Positions 9,053-18,554 of a DNA stretch of 64,000 bases are shown here, piece after piece. This DNA is from Flavobacterium cheongpyeongense (lineage in GTDB: Bacteria; Bacteroidota; Bacteroidia; Flavobacteriales; Flavobacteriaceae): contig NZ_QJHK01000005.1 in assembly GCF_003202435.1 (NCBI RefSeq), positions 124,001 to 188,000 of the forward strand, given 5' to 3'. The position numbers and the translations under genes were made by a program. The notes below the pieces were generated by a model, which was given only the letters and a program-made list of their open reading frames with translations, made no database searches and was not told the DNA's origin. Position 1 is the first letter of the stretch; every line of letters starts with the position of its first letter.

Positions 9053-9715
9053 TTACAAAACACTCTCAATTTCCCTTTTCATTCTTTCTTTTTCCTTACC
9101 TGGAAGTTTATAGCCAGTACTTGTTGCGATATGAAGTTCTTTGTTTTCTAAAACCATCGAATTCGCTTCTGTAATCGAAATTTTAATATTCTCTATATTT
9201 TCAATAACAGCCTTTTTTCCTAGTTTGTCTTCAGTCAGCGATTCAAAAATTGATGGCAAAAATTTAATCGTTTCCAAAACAATTTTTCTATTATTTTCAG
9301 GATAATTATCTGTGTCTAAAACAAGACTGATTTTAGACTCAACAATTTTTTCCAGATCTTCTTCAACTTTTTTGACACTACGCTTTAATTCCAAAACACT
9401 AACTGTAGCACTAGGTTCAAGCACCCTCAGTGTCTCATTAGCATCCATAAAAGTTATTGCTGCCACCTGAGAACCCGGAACTAAGGTAATTTCAGATTTT
9501 GGATTTGAATCAGGAATTCCTATAACCATCAATAGCTTATCTTGTCTGGTTCTGTCATATCCTATAATACAACCGCGAATAATATTTCCTGTATGCAATA
9601 CTAATTCGAGTTTAGGTAAAGTATAAACATCTTCTGCTTTATCGGCAAAATCAGCAAGTTTTATAAACCAGCCAGAAAATTCAATGAAAAGATTCTTTTT
9701 ATAAGACTCAATCAT
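9053..9715 (-). CDS. Unrecognised 220-residue cytosolic protein, paired with the gene upstream
   Basis: I do not recognise the family. The first ~115 residues look like a small beta-rich domain (L-E-L-V-L-H-T-G-N-I-I-R-G-C-I-I-G-Y-D and later strands). The remainder is helical, with a charged stretch around 110-135 that could be a coiled coil, and ends in a basic helix. No signal peptide or membrane segment. Its start abuts the stop of the 130-residue gene with no spacer, so the two are translationally coupled and may form one complex. It is the last gene of the long unassigned minus-strand block. Confidence 0.65.
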   Translation of the reverse strand: MIESYKKNLFIEFSGWFIKLADFADKAEDVYTLPKLELVLHTGNIIRGCIIGYDRTRQDKLLMVIGIPDSNPKSEITLVPGSQVAAITFMDANETLRVLEPSATVSVLELKRSVKKVEEDLEKIVESKISLVLDTDNYPENNRKIVLETIKFLPSIFESLTEDKLGKKAVIENIENIKISITEANSMVLENKELHIATSTGYKLPGKEKERMKREIESVL

Positions 9716-10108
9716 TTACAGTAACTTTTCTACGTAATCTGCAATTTGCGAATCGGTTTGTGAGCTAAAAGAAGCCTGAACCAACTGATGCGTCAAATAC
9801 AAAGTATTGTCTTTTAGTTCCATTGCCACCTCATCATTATTTTCTGTGTTGGTCAAATGAATAGTTGAAAGTTTTTCTTTTAAAGCTTCTTTCCCCATAT
9901 CATCAGCACATATTTTTTTTACAAATGATTCCAAATCATCAAAAACAATATCTAATCTTTCAAGCGGATACTGATTAAAAGCTGTAAAAGTATTCCAGTC
10001 AATATCTACTTTGATATCGTATCCTGCCTTATCTTTTAATTTTGCTTCAAAAGCCGGTATTTTTTCAACTTTAATTGATTCTGCTAAACGTTTTTCTGCT
10101 AATCCCAT
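9716..10108 (-). CDS. Unrecognised 130-residue cytosolic protein, first of a coupled pair
   Basis: No known family is recognised. The sequence is acidic overall with alternating strand- and helix-like segments: a central beta pair (Y-D-I-K-V-D-I-D-W and L-D-I-V-F-D-D-L) and a helical C-terminus (Q-I-A-D-Y-V-E-K-L-L). No signal peptide. The stop codon directly abuts the start of the 220-residue gene. A ~250-bp gap separates it from the next gene, a small one on the opposite strand, so the pair may have its own promoter. Confidence 0.65.
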   Translation of the reverse strand: MGLAEKRLAESIKVEKIPAFEAKLKDKAGYDIKVDIDWNTFTAFNQYPLERLDIVFDDLESFVKKICADDMGKEALKEKLSTIHLTNTENNDEVAMELKDNTLYLTHQLVQASFSSQTDSQIADYVEKLL

Positions 10109-10356
10109 GAGTTATTTTTTTAGTTAATTATAAATTTATTACTGCAAATTTAATCCTGGGTTTTTAAGTAGCAGTCATTAGAAATAATGATTTTATGTTT
10201 TGAAAAGAATCTTACAAAAATTATTAATCAGAATAATTAATAATGAAATTTAATTGATGCAAAAAACTTTTTATTTTAAATCGTCAGAAGTATATCTTTA
10301 TCAAAGAAAATTGCTTTAATGTCTTATGATGAAAATTAAACAGTAAAAAAATCACT

Positions 10357-10587
10357 ATGAAAGATAGTACCAAAATAAACCAATTGCATATAAAATTGGC
10401 AAATCTTGCCACTCAATACAGGTCATCATTAGATGAAAGCCCTGAGCATTTTCAGGTACTTCATGAATACTACGTGGTCTTTAATGAATTAGTTAAACTA
10501 TGTGGAGAAATAGTCGCATTAGACCCTGATGCAGAATTACCAGATCGTCATATGCCGAAAGAATATATTGCGTATTGGTTAAAATAA
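10357..10587 (+). CDS. Small 76-residue protein of unknown function
   Basis: This is the only plus-strand gene within the unassigned block. It encodes a mostly helical, acidic protein ending in D-R-H-M-P-K-E-Y-I-A-Y-W-L-K. It starts after an A-rich leader with good codon usage, and no better frame overlaps it. It ends 10 bp from the convergent 389-residue gene. No signal peptide or known motif. It could be a small regulator or antitoxin-like partner, but nothing in the sequence proves that. Confidence 0.6.
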   Translation: MKDSTKINQLHIKLANLATQYRSSLDESPEHFQVLHEYYVVFNELVKLCGEIVALDPDAELPDRHMPKEYIAYWLK

Positions 10588-10597
10588 CGTTAGTCCT

Positions 10598-11767
10598 TTA
10601 TTTTTTGGCTATGTAATACAACATATTTTGATAAAAATCTTCTTCGTTACATTGTTCAAAATCGCGCGCCATTACCAAAAAATTTTCTGTTTTAGCAAAT
10701 GATTTTGAAAAATCAAAATGCATCAATCGTTTGCAAATCCTTAAATACGTATCAAATATCTGTTTTTCCCATAGTTCACATGCTTCTTCATTTTGCCATG
10801 GGATATTTTCTCCATACGAATTGGCAATCAAGTAACTGGACTGAATATCGACTGGATAAAAATCAATATTAATGGGGTTGGGTTCATCGTTCTCAGAGAA
10901 ATACCGCATGTCAGGCGCATTGTAAAGTTCATATAATTCTTTATCTTCAAAATTGCCCTCTACTTCTGAGGTTATGCCAAAAGCAATTGTTGGCGGAAAA
11001 GGCCCCTGCATGGTATATTCAAACAATATACAATAAACAGGTTCTTCTATTTTTACTTTTTCAAGAATCTGATCTGCTATGTTCTCTACCAAAAACGCTT
11101 CTATTTTTTCTAAAACTTCTTCAATATTTTTAGTCGGAGCTGTAGTATCAAACAAAACACGAACCCTTCCATCAGAAGCTGTTTCAGTAATCATTACCAG
11201 TTTTTTTTCAGTATCAAAAGTCAATTCACCAATACAATGATGATCGTGATTAGGCCATTCCAGCTTATAATTTTTAATAATTTCGTTTTCGCAAGTATAG
11301 GTTTTAAGCGAAATACCATACTCTGTGCATTCTATAAACTGATCAGGCAGCCCGTTTTTTAAATAGAGATAACTAAGGTTGATCGCTTTTACAGTCTCTT
11401 TATTTTGATATACCGAAAAACTTTTGTGATATTGAGCTGTATATTCATAAAGAGTGCTATAAAAAACACCGTCTCCATAATGTTCTCTTTTGAGATAAGC
11501 CCTTCTGTTTTCAAAATTGATTTTGTATTCGTACAAATCATCCGTTTCCGGATCAAAATCATCTTCAGATTCAATTGTCAGCTTTGTATCCGGTGCCAAT
11601 ACATCGTTGGTAAGCTGTGCAAAATAAGGCTGGATATCGTACAGGTTATATTTTGACTGAATCGTAATCAGATTTTCATCTGCTAATACATCAATCTCTT
11701 TTTCTATAAACGTATCTGCAATGTGATTAAATTCTTCCTGTATTTTGGCGTATAATGTATTGTTCAT
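10598..11767 (-). CDS. Unrecognised 389-residue cytosolic protein, possibly immunity-like
   Basis: The protein is acidic, lacks a signal peptide and has no catalytic motif I can identify. The C-terminal half contains a F-P-P-T-I-A-F-G-I-T segment and ends with E-E-D-F-Y-Q-N-M-L-Y-Y-I-A-K-K. This is reminiscent of small acidic immunity-type families (SMI1/DUF4303-like) found beside bacterial toxins, but the similarity is only impressionistic. The first half (about 50-130) is beta-rich with several Tyr. It belongs to the minus-strand block, with a 194-bp gap to the gene upstream. Confidence 0.6.
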   Translation of the reverse strand: MNNTLYAKIQEEFNHIADTFIEKEIDVLADENLITIQSKYNLYDIQPYFAQLTNDVLAPDTKLTIESEDDFDPETDDLYEYKINFENRRAYLKREHYGDGVFYSTLYEYTAQYHKSFSVYQNKETVKAINLSYLYLKNGLPDQFIECTEYGISLKTYTCENEIIKNYKLEWPNHDHHCIGELTFDTEKKLVMITETASDGRVRVLFDTTAPTKNIEEVLEKIEAFLVENIADQILEKVKIEEPVYCILFEYTMQGPFPPTIAFGITSEVEGNFEDKELYELYNAPDMRYFSENDEPNPINIDFYPVDIQSSYLIANSYGENIPWQNEEACELWEKQIFDTYLRICKRLMHFDFSKSFAKTENFLVMARDFEQCNEEDFYQNMLYYIAKK

Positions 11768-11961
11768 ATTTATTAAGTCTCAATTATGGTCTGCCTCTAA
11801 TTTCTTCCTTATGTTTTCCCCACATACAGTTAACGTTTCAATTGACAATTTATTTAGTTTTACCCAGTTTAATTGAGAAGCATGATGAAACAGAAAGTTG
11901 CCGGAAAACGTTTTCAATCTTTTTTTCAGTTCAGAAATTCTTTTAAATTTTGATAAGCCAG

Positions 11962-13194
11962 CTAATTTTTCTTATTTTTTTGATAGCTGCCACTAACCGG
12001 ATTTAATATTTCCCATTGTAATTTGAGGGGCAGCTTATTAAATTCTTTCTCTTTCATATCCTGAGGAAGATCAGCTGATGGATTCCTATTTATCGTTGGA
12101 CGAACCACAAAAACTCCGCCGCCCATACGGTTGCTACCACCATTTTGTACCGATTCCATAAATACCAGTGACCTTTTAGTCTGATGCTGTTGGGGTACCT
12201 GAAAAGTACGAAGGCCTAAATTATAAGCCGGTACAAAACTCATTTTTGCTACTTCTAAAACTTTAATCCTGAAAGTTTCTCCTTTTGTCCTAAAGCGAAC
12301 ATAAGCAGTACCCACGGATTCACCAAGTACATAAATTGGTATACAGCCATATCTTCCACCCCCCTGCAATCCTTCAGAATATTTATTTTTATAGTTCTCT
12401 ATATTAAACTCACGATTGAAACCTATTCTCCAGTGTACAAATGGATTAATATTAGTGGTTTGCAGTCTGATCATTTCGATTTCTGGCTCTGATTGCGGAA
12501 AAGTTTCTTTATTTGAAATATCCGGCAGATAATAATCTTCAAAATTATTGGTGATCCTGTCTTCCTGAAACCGACAAATCATTCGACTGTCTCTTACTCC
12601 TGAAAGCAAAATCTCAATTTTACCCTGACGTCTGAAAACTACACCTGCTTCATGAATCTGGTCGCCAAGCACCCGAAGATTAATAAACTCTATGTACTCA
12701 GATGATGTGTACAATTGTATAAAAAGCTTTTCAAAATCCCTGCGTCCCAGATCCAGGGCTGTGTTATGTATTTGATCGTAAGGAAGCGCTTTTGTTTTGC
12801 CTGCTTCTAATAAAGGAATATAAGACGCCGGTCCATAAAAGCAGCCGCTTCTGTTAGAAAACGACAAAGGTGTTTCTAAAACAATAAGACTGTTTCCGTT
12901 TTCATCGAGTAGTGAATATGTTTTTCCGTTGGGTTTATTTTTATTTTGATCTTCTCTAAAATCGCCTGTTTCATCAACATCCGAATACACCAAATATTGT
13001 TTTAAGGAAGGAATGTAAAAATAACGAGGATAATACACGCGTCCCCTAAGAACAGGTGTCAATTCATATTTTTTGGAGTTGCTTAGAATCGTATTCCTAA
13101 ATAAGTATTTGTATTTTGAGAGATTTAGATTTCGAACTAAAAAAAGAAAAATTCCTAAAAATAAAATGGCAGTTAAAATATACGTATTTAACAT
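11962..13194 (-). CDS. Unrecognised 410-residue protein with one N-terminal membrane anchor
   Basis: A single hydrophobic helix at residues 5-21 (signal-anchor-like, no clear cleavage site) is followed by a ~390-residue soluble domain rich in aromatic and arginine residues. A glycine-rich segment (Q-G-G-G-R-Y-G-C and N-G-G-S-N-R-M-G-G-G) lies in the second half. The spacing of predicted strands would fit a beta-sheet-rich fold, but no family is recognised. It follows the PQQ-propeller gene by 18 nt, so they are probably in one operon. Confidence 0.6.
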   Translation of the reverse strand: MLNTYILTAILFLGIFLFLVRNLNLSKYKYLFRNTILSNSKKYELTPVLRGRVYYPRYFYIPSLKQYLVYSDVDETGDFREDQNKNKPNGKTYSLLDENGNSLIVLETPLSFSNRSGCFYGPASYIPLLEAGKTKALPYDQIHNTALDLGRRDFEKLFIQLYTSSEYIEFINLRVLGDQIHEAGVVFRRQGKIEILLSGVRDSRMICRFQEDRITNNFEDYYLPDISNKETFPQSEPEIEMIRLQTTNINPFVHWRIGFNREFNIENYKNKYSEGLQGGGRYGCIPIYVLGESVGTAYVRFRTKGETFRIKVLEVAKMSFVPAYNLGLRTFQVPQQHQTKRSLVFMESVQNGGSNRMGGGVFVVRPTINRNPSADLPQDMKEKEFNKLPLKLQWEILNPVSGSYQKNKKN

Positions 13195-13212
13195 TAAAGA
13201 GTTGTTTTTAGA

Positions 13213-14274
13213 TTATAATTGAGCATATGCTGTTAACTCTTTTTCACTCATTGAACCGGCTACAAAAATTATGGAGTCATAAATTCCGCAAGCTAAGCCC
13301 GATCTTACCTCCGACTCTTTATGAAATATTTCCTGACCCGAGTTGGCATCTATCGCATAAATTCCGTTACCCATGGTTGCAAAATAGATTTTGTCCTGTG
13401 CAATAACCGGTCTGCCAATGTCTGCTTTCGTTTTAAAATTCCATTGCCAAGACCATGGATTTGTGGTTAAATTAAGGCCAAGGATATAACTTGCAACTGT
13501 TATAATCAAAATTCCATTGTTGTAATTCAGACTTCCATTGGTTATGCGATTGGTAAGATTTGCTATTTTTGACTGCTCTACCTTTCCGGTAATTAAATTT
13601 ACTTCGCATAATTCGGCACTCGTATTCAGATAAAATAGATATTCTTCTGCACAAATAAGATTTGACCAAAGACCAGGCGTTTTGATTTTCCACAGCAGTT
13701 CTTTTTTCTCACTATCTATACATTGTAATTCTTCTTTGCCGGAAGCCTCTTGTGTTGCAGCATATATTTTTCCTGAGGCGATAACCATATTGGTATTTCC
13801 TGACTTTTTTTTCAAACCAAATGTCCATTGTTTTTTTCCGCTAAGAACCGAAAGACAATGTATGGTTTTACCTGCCGACACATAAAGTAAATCATCAGCA
13901 ATGATAGGTGCTATTTTAACAGGGGCTGTTGATGGTCCAGTCCTGTATCTCCAGATTTCCTTACCTGAATTTTTATCTAATGCATATACATGACTATCAA
14001 TATAATTTCCTCCAAAAATCAGAAGATCATTATAAAAAACCGGAATTGTGGCACGTCCCGGAATTGTAATCTCCCAAATAGAATTACCTGTTTTCGAATC
14101 GATAGCATATAGAGTCTGATCTTCGCAGGTGTATAAAATACCTTCATAAACGAATGGAGCAGATTTGGCTTCGAAATTCCTTTTCCATAACTCTTTTACT
14201 TTTTTTACAGGTCCGTGAATGTCCAAGATATAATTTCCATTTGCAAGGTCAAATTGTTTAGGTGTTGATTTCAT
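13213..14274 (-). CDS. PQQ-binding-like beta-propeller protein (BamB/quinoprotein fold), cytosolic
   Basis: The 353-residue protein contains about seven PQQ-type propeller blades, seen as repeats of L-Y-A-I-D-x-x-T-G-x-x-I-W (residues ~55-70, ~103-120, then weaker copies) ending in I-Y-A-I-D-A-N-S-G-Q-E-I. This is the fold of BamB and quinoprotein dehydrogenases, but there is no signal peptide and no sign of a dehydrogenase domain. A structural or protein-binding scaffold in the cytoplasm is the likely role. It is flanked by membrane-protein genes transcribed in the same direction. Confidence 0.8.
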   Translation of the reverse strand: MKSTPKQFDLANGNYILDIHGPVKKVKELWKRNFEAKSAPFVYEGILYTCEDQTLYAIDSKTGNSIWEITIPGRATIPVFYNDLLIFGGNYIDSHVYALDKNSGKEIWRYRTGPSTAPVKIAPIIADDLLYVSAGKTIHCLSVLSGKKQWTFGLKKKSGNTNMVIASGKIYAATQEASGKEELQCIDSEKKELLWKIKTPGLWSNLICAEEYLFYLNTSAELCEVNLITGKVEQSKIANLTNRITNGSLNYNNGILIITVASYILGLNLTTNPWSWQWNFKTKADIGRPVIAQDKIYFATMGNGIYAIDANSGQEIFHKESEVRSGLACGIYDSIIFVAGSMSEKELTAYAQL

Positions 14275-14318
14275 TTTAAAAAGCCTTTACTATTTATCTT
14301 ATTACCAATAATTATGAT

Positions 14319-15266
14319 TCATCCGAATTTCATTTTTTTGTGTTCTTCACTAATCTGTTGCTCCTTATTTTCAGGACAATCAATTAGTATTACATCCTTG
14401 TAAAAAAATTTAAAACCACCGTTTAAATAAAGATGCAGATACAACGGTTTTGTTTCACTGCCTGTAAATACTTTAAACTTATCTATTGAACATTTTTCCT
14501 GCTCTTCAATAAATTTCTTAAAAGGAAATGGGATTTCTATGCAATAATATTTATTCTCAACATAGGAAAACCATGACAATAAAAACATATTTGCATTAAA
14601 AGGAATCTGAACCGTCTCTCTAAATCCTTCTTTATTGATATAATAATATCTAGATTTTGTTTTCATTGCCATAAATTCTTTTTGAGAATATGACCTTATG
14701 TTATTTGTAATTTTAATATCAGAAGATTTTCTATTTACTGTATTTACAAAGTGAATGGTATCTATCGCTAAGAAAAGATCCAGATCATAACTGATAACAA
14801 GTTCTATACTTACAAACGCCTGATCCTGCTGTTTTTTTACATAATGATACTGAGCTAATTTAAAGCTATAGTACATTAGCGGTATACCAAACAAAATAAC
14901 CAGCCAGGAATAAAAATTAATGCTACTGAACTCGTTGTTTTTTTGATATAAAACCAATAAATAAAAACCGTAATTGGTAATGAGCAGAATAATCAATATG
15001 ACAACAAAAGAAATAAGTGATCTGATTTTCTGATCACTGCTGTTGATGCATAAAAATGACGAGAATTTCCTTAGGCCCTTGTAAAAATATGCTGCGGTAA
15101 AAGCCAAAATGATATTGTAAAACAACGCAGCTTCTGTACCTAAAAAATATAAAATGGGATAAAAAATATATGAAGCCACCAGCAAAGGCAAAATAGCATA
15201 GCGAAGATATTGCTCAAAATTTCCCCCTACGGGCTCTATTTTTTTATACAATCTAATTTTTTTCAT
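14319..15266 (-). CDS. Four-helix membrane protein, short paralogue of the downstream-numbered neighbour
   Basis: The 315-residue protein has two N-terminal hairpins of membrane helices (about 25-65 and 85-135) followed by a soluble domain. It is clearly paralogous to residues 1-310 of the 636-residue protein beside it. Shared words include I-D-T-I-x-F-V-N-T, S-D-I-K, Y-Y-x-x-K, E-I/V-P-F-P-F-x-K and L-I-D-x-P-E. It lacks the ~320-residue C-terminal extension of its partner. No known family is recognised. The tandem arrangement points to a local duplication followed by truncation or by fusion in the other copy. Confidence 0.7.
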   Translation of the reverse strand: MKKIRLYKKIEPVGGNFEQYLRYAILPLLVASYIFYPILYFLGTEAALFYNIILAFTAAYFYKGLRKFSSFLCINSSDQKIRSLISFVVILIILLITNYGFYLLVLYQKNNEFSSINFYSWLVILFGIPLMYYSFKLAQYHYVKKQQDQAFVSIELVISYDLDLFLAIDTIHFVNTVNRKSSDIKITNNIRSYSQKEFMAMKTKSRYYYINKEGFRETVQIPFNANMFLLSWFSYVENKYYCIEIPFPFKKFIEEQEKCSIDKFKVFTGSETKPLYLHLYLNGGFKFFYKDVILIDCPENKEQQISEEHKKMKFG

Positions 15267-15360
15267 ATCGCAGGTAACCTATAAATGATTTAGGCAGAAA
15301 AAATTTAAATCAAATTTATCACTATCGGTTTTACCGGACATCACTATTTGTAATGATTTT

Positions 15361-17271
15361 CTACGAATAACGCATTCCTTTACTTTCTAAAATAGCATTG
15401 AGTGTGGCTGACTCATGCCCTGTTTTTTTAGATTTTTCTGCAGCTTCAAGTGCTTTTTGGGGATTATTCAACTTGCAGTAAACTTCGGCAAGATTACATA
15501 CATAAGTCCCTTCTTTCGGATTGCTTGCAATGGCCTTTTCAAACTCTGATAAAGACTCCTCATAACGGGATTCTAAGTCATACAAACAACCGTAATTGTT
15601 ATAAATATGTGCCAGTGCAGCAGGTTCATGCTGTGTTTTAGCAATAAAATAATCTTTTTTGGCATAACAGGCTTCTAAGCCTTCTTTATACCATACCAAA
15701 CGGGCTTCCAGAAAATAAGCAAAACCATATCTGGGGTCTATTGCTTTAATGGCATCGCATTTTGCCTGTGCCAGATCGTATTGTTTTCCTGCAACCAAAT
15801 CCCATGCTTCTTTATATAAATCCCTTTTTTGCTGATCTTCATCAATATCAAGCAAATGATCTGTCATGTCTTGTTTACGATCCTTTTTGATATCAATTTT
15901 CCAATTATTAAATAGTACAAATTTATCCCTGGCTCTAATTGTAAATTTCAATCCTGTTTCTGAAAAATCTTCAAAAACAAGGTCAAACAAAACAGGAATT
16001 TCATGATTTCCAGCAGTCAGCTCCTGAATAGAATGATACAGTTCCAGAGTATTGATGGATAACGTCAGCCAATCATACAAATAATTCCCTCTGTATACAA
16101 TTCCGATCTCCTTTGGCAGAAATCTTAAATTTTCTGTTTCCAGTTCTGCCAATTCCGTTTTGTATTTACTAAATGACACATCCTGCAGATCCAAATAATT
16201 ATTTCCTTTAAGGCCGGAAAGAGTCATACTCCACAGCATCAATTTGTTTTTTATTAAAAAGCGCTCCTGGATTCGCCCTGAAGTTTTAATTTTTTCTATC
16301 AAACCTGAAAAAGCTTTCTGGTCTCGATAATAATCATGTGAATGTCGATGGAACTCTATTTTTTCATTTCGTTGCTCTTCTGAAATGACAGTAGGAATAC
16401 TTTCAGGAAGGTCAATTAAAACCTCATCCTCATTAAAAAGACGAATTCCGCCATTTTCATGAATGTGTAAATTGAGTTTCTTGGTTTTCTTACCCCTTAA
16501 AGCAGCAGAAACATTCGTAGGATATTTTTCCTGCTCAATCACCAGCTTTTCGAAAGGAAAAGGCACTTCGATATCATAGTATTTGTCTTCAATAATAGAA
16601 TACCAGGACATAAAAAGACTATCTGTACCAAAAGGTAAGTGGATCATTTCACTAAAAACGCTTTTTCCTGTATAGTAGTTTCTATCTCTGCTATCCATTT
16701 TGTTTAATTCAGATTCTGAATAAAAACAATTAGGCTTTTCTAATTTAATATCAGACATGGTACATCTTGCTGTATTAACAAACTGAATAGTATCAATATA
16801 GCTCAGTAATTCCCTGTCGTGATGAACTTTAAAAAAAACTTTTATATACGTTACCGCCATTGACTTTTCCTGAAAATAATAGCGGCTATGCTGGAAAACA
16901 TAATACAAAAAAGGCCCTCCTACGATAATAGTCAACCATATATACAAGTATAATTTATTGAAAACATCTGTTTTTTGATAAATGACCAGTGCATAAACGC
17001 CATAATCTATGAATAAAAAGAAGGCAGTAGTAAGGGCAACACGAATTAAAAATTCTAAAGTTATATGTGTAGATGACTTACCATAATAATAGAAAAAGAA
17101 ATTTCCACAAAACGAAATAAATACATTAAAAAGAATTGCAACGGTAATACCCAAAAAGTATAAACATCCATAGGTAATGGCAGAAGCCATAACGATCACC
17201 GCTATCGGAAAAGCGAATTCAGGACTCAAATAAACTTCTTTTGCTTTTTTGTATTTGCTATAATTTTTCAT
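15361..17271 (-). CDS. Membrane protein with the duplicated four-helix module and C-terminal TPRs
   Basis: The 636-residue protein has four membrane helices in residues 15-135, a soluble domain shared with its 315-residue paralogue (about 140-310), a middle domain of unknown type (about 310-490), and TPR repeats near the C-terminus (about 490-630; A-H-I-Y-N-N-Y-G-C-L-Y and G-T-Y-V-C-N-L-A-E-V-Y are typical helix A segments). The TPRs suggest partner binding on the cytoplasmic side. It is in the same run as the propeller and helical-repeat genes. No enzymatic motif is visible. Confidence 0.7.
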   Translation of the reverse strand: MKNYSKYKKAKEVYLSPEFAFPIAVIVMASAITYGCLYFLGITVAILFNVFISFCGNFFFYYYGKSSTHITLEFLIRVALTTAFFLFIDYGVYALVIYQKTDVFNKLYLYIWLTIIVGGPFLYYVFQHSRYYFQEKSMAVTYIKVFFKVHHDRELLSYIDTIQFVNTARCTMSDIKLEKPNCFYSESELNKMDSRDRNYYTGKSVFSEMIHLPFGTDSLFMSWYSIIEDKYYDIEVPFPFEKLVIEQEKYPTNVSAALRGKKTKKLNLHIHENGGIRLFNEDEVLIDLPESIPTVISEEQRNEKIEFHRHSHDYYRDQKAFSGLIEKIKTSGRIQERFLIKNKLMLWSMTLSGLKGNNYLDLQDVSFSKYKTELAELETENLRFLPKEIGIVYRGNYLYDWLTLSINTLELYHSIQELTAGNHEIPVLFDLVFEDFSETGLKFTIRARDKFVLFNNWKIDIKKDRKQDMTDHLLDIDEDQQKRDLYKEAWDLVAGKQYDLAQAKCDAIKAIDPRYGFAYFLEARLVWYKEGLEACYAKKDYFIAKTQHEPAALAHIYNNYGCLYDLESRYEESLSEFEKAIASNPKEGTYVCNLAEVYCKLNNPQKALEAAEKSKKTGHESATLNAILESKGMRYS

Positions 17272-17315
17272 GTTTTAATTTAATCTGTTTTAAAGAAATT
17301 AGTATTGGCTGCAAT

Positions 17316-17768
17316 TTAATTTTTAGTATTGGACTTATCAATGATTTTTACAAAATCAAAATTATCCACATAATCGAAATATAATTTTTCTATCAGATTG
17401 AATTTATCCTGATTTTTATTAACGAACAAATTAAGAATATTTAGTATCTTCTGGTCTCCAATTTCAACTTCATCAGGCCAGTCTGGATAGAATACTGAAA
17501 GATTAATTTCAAAACTACTTGAATCAATATCTTGTAAAACATCTTCTATATAACCGCTATTGCAATTATCAACTGCGTTTTTTATAGCCTCATCAAAGTT
17601 CGCTCCATCAAAAATCAAACTGGCATATATATTCAAAAAAGGTACTATTTCCCTATTTTCATCCGTAGAAGTATCGATGTAAATAAAAACGATTACAGGA
17701 TTGTCTTCATGGGAAACAATTTTTAATAATGTTTCTTGTATTTGTTTAGTAATAAGTAATTCGTTCAT
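17316..17768 (-). CDS. Small acidic protein of unknown function (150 residues)
   Basis: A very acidic, soluble protein without signal peptide. It reads as mixed alpha/beta, with hydrophobic strands N-P-V-I-V-F-I-Y-I-D and F-E-I-N-L-S-V-F-Y-P-D-W-P-D-E. Small acidic proteins of this kind occur often as immunity proteins, but there is no recognisable family motif. It lies 44 nt upstream of the TPR membrane gene on the same strand and is likely cotranscribed. Confidence 0.55.
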   Translation of the reverse strand: MNELLITKQIQETLLKIVSHEDNPVIVFIYIDTSTDENREIVPFLNIYASLIFDGANFDEAIKNAVDNCNSGYIEDVLQDIDSSSFEINLSVFYPDWPDEVEIGDQKILNILNLFVNKNQDKFNLIEKLYFDYVDNFDFVKIIDKSNTKN

Positions 17769-17853
17769 GTTTATTTCTTTTGTATCTCAATGTTATTCAA
17801 TCAAAAATATTTCGATTTATAACTTTTAAAACTATAAAACAGCTTTGTTTAAG

Positions 17854-18456
17854 TTATTTGATTTCAATAAAATCATCAGGATTTTGAATTATAGGTTTGG
17901 GCGTTGGTTCCATGTGTCCGTTAAGTGACATTTCTACTTTGCCTGTTTTTTTATTTAACCTGTAGATACCTAAAGAGTAAGAATTGGTCTGATGTATACA
18001 ATAATCTTCTTCATCTTCTTGAATTATGTTTTCAAAATCACTGGAAAACACACCAAAATTTTTCTTTATAAACGCAAGTGCTTTTTGGTCTGCTTTGGTT
18101 TCAATATAAAATTCAGATTGAAACCAAACATCAAATGGTGAAATTTCATTGGTGTTTAAATTCACTGTTATATCGTATGAGAAGCGTTTTTCAGGATTAG
18201 TACTAAGTGGAATATATCTTATAATTCTTCGAAATTTGACTAGTATTTCTTTACTGTTTCCCCATACTGTACTTTCAAAATCCTCAAAATTAATTACCAA
18301 TGAAGGCTGCTTTTCTTTTAGAATATGAAGCGCTATTACAATGAGTTCTTGTTTTTGTTTTGACTTTAATTGTTCCATAATATATTTCTTAGAAGACTGA
18401 GCCAAACAAGTAATGATGTTTAGCATTAAAATAGTTTTGATTATTAAAAACTTCAT
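17854..18456 (-). CDS. Exported protein of unknown function (200 residues)
   Basis: A signal peptide (residues 1-19, ending T-C-L-A-Q) precedes a soluble mature domain with strand-rich central part (F-S-Y-D-I-T-V-N-L-N-T-N-E-I-S-P-F-D) and a proline-rich tail (H-M-E-P-T-P-K-P). No family is recognised. It is one of three exported products in the minus-strand block, so the block spans cytoplasm, membrane and periplasm or surface. Confidence 0.6.
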   Translation of the reverse strand: MKFLIIKTILMLNIITCLAQSSKKYIMEQLKSKQKQELIVIALHILKEKQPSLVINFEDFESTVWGNSKEILVKFRRIIRYIPLSTNPEKRFSYDITVNLNTNEISPFDVWFQSEFYIETKADQKALAFIKKNFGVFSSDFENIIQEDEEDYCIHQTNSYSLGIYRLNKKTGKVEMSLNGHMEPTPKPIIQNPDDFIEIK

Positions 18457-18554
18457 TTTCCTGTTATTCTTCTTTCAAATTATAGTTCATTACGCATCTT
18501 TAATAGCAACTAAAAAAATCGGTATCGTCTGAAAACTGTTGCCTCATTTTTTTA

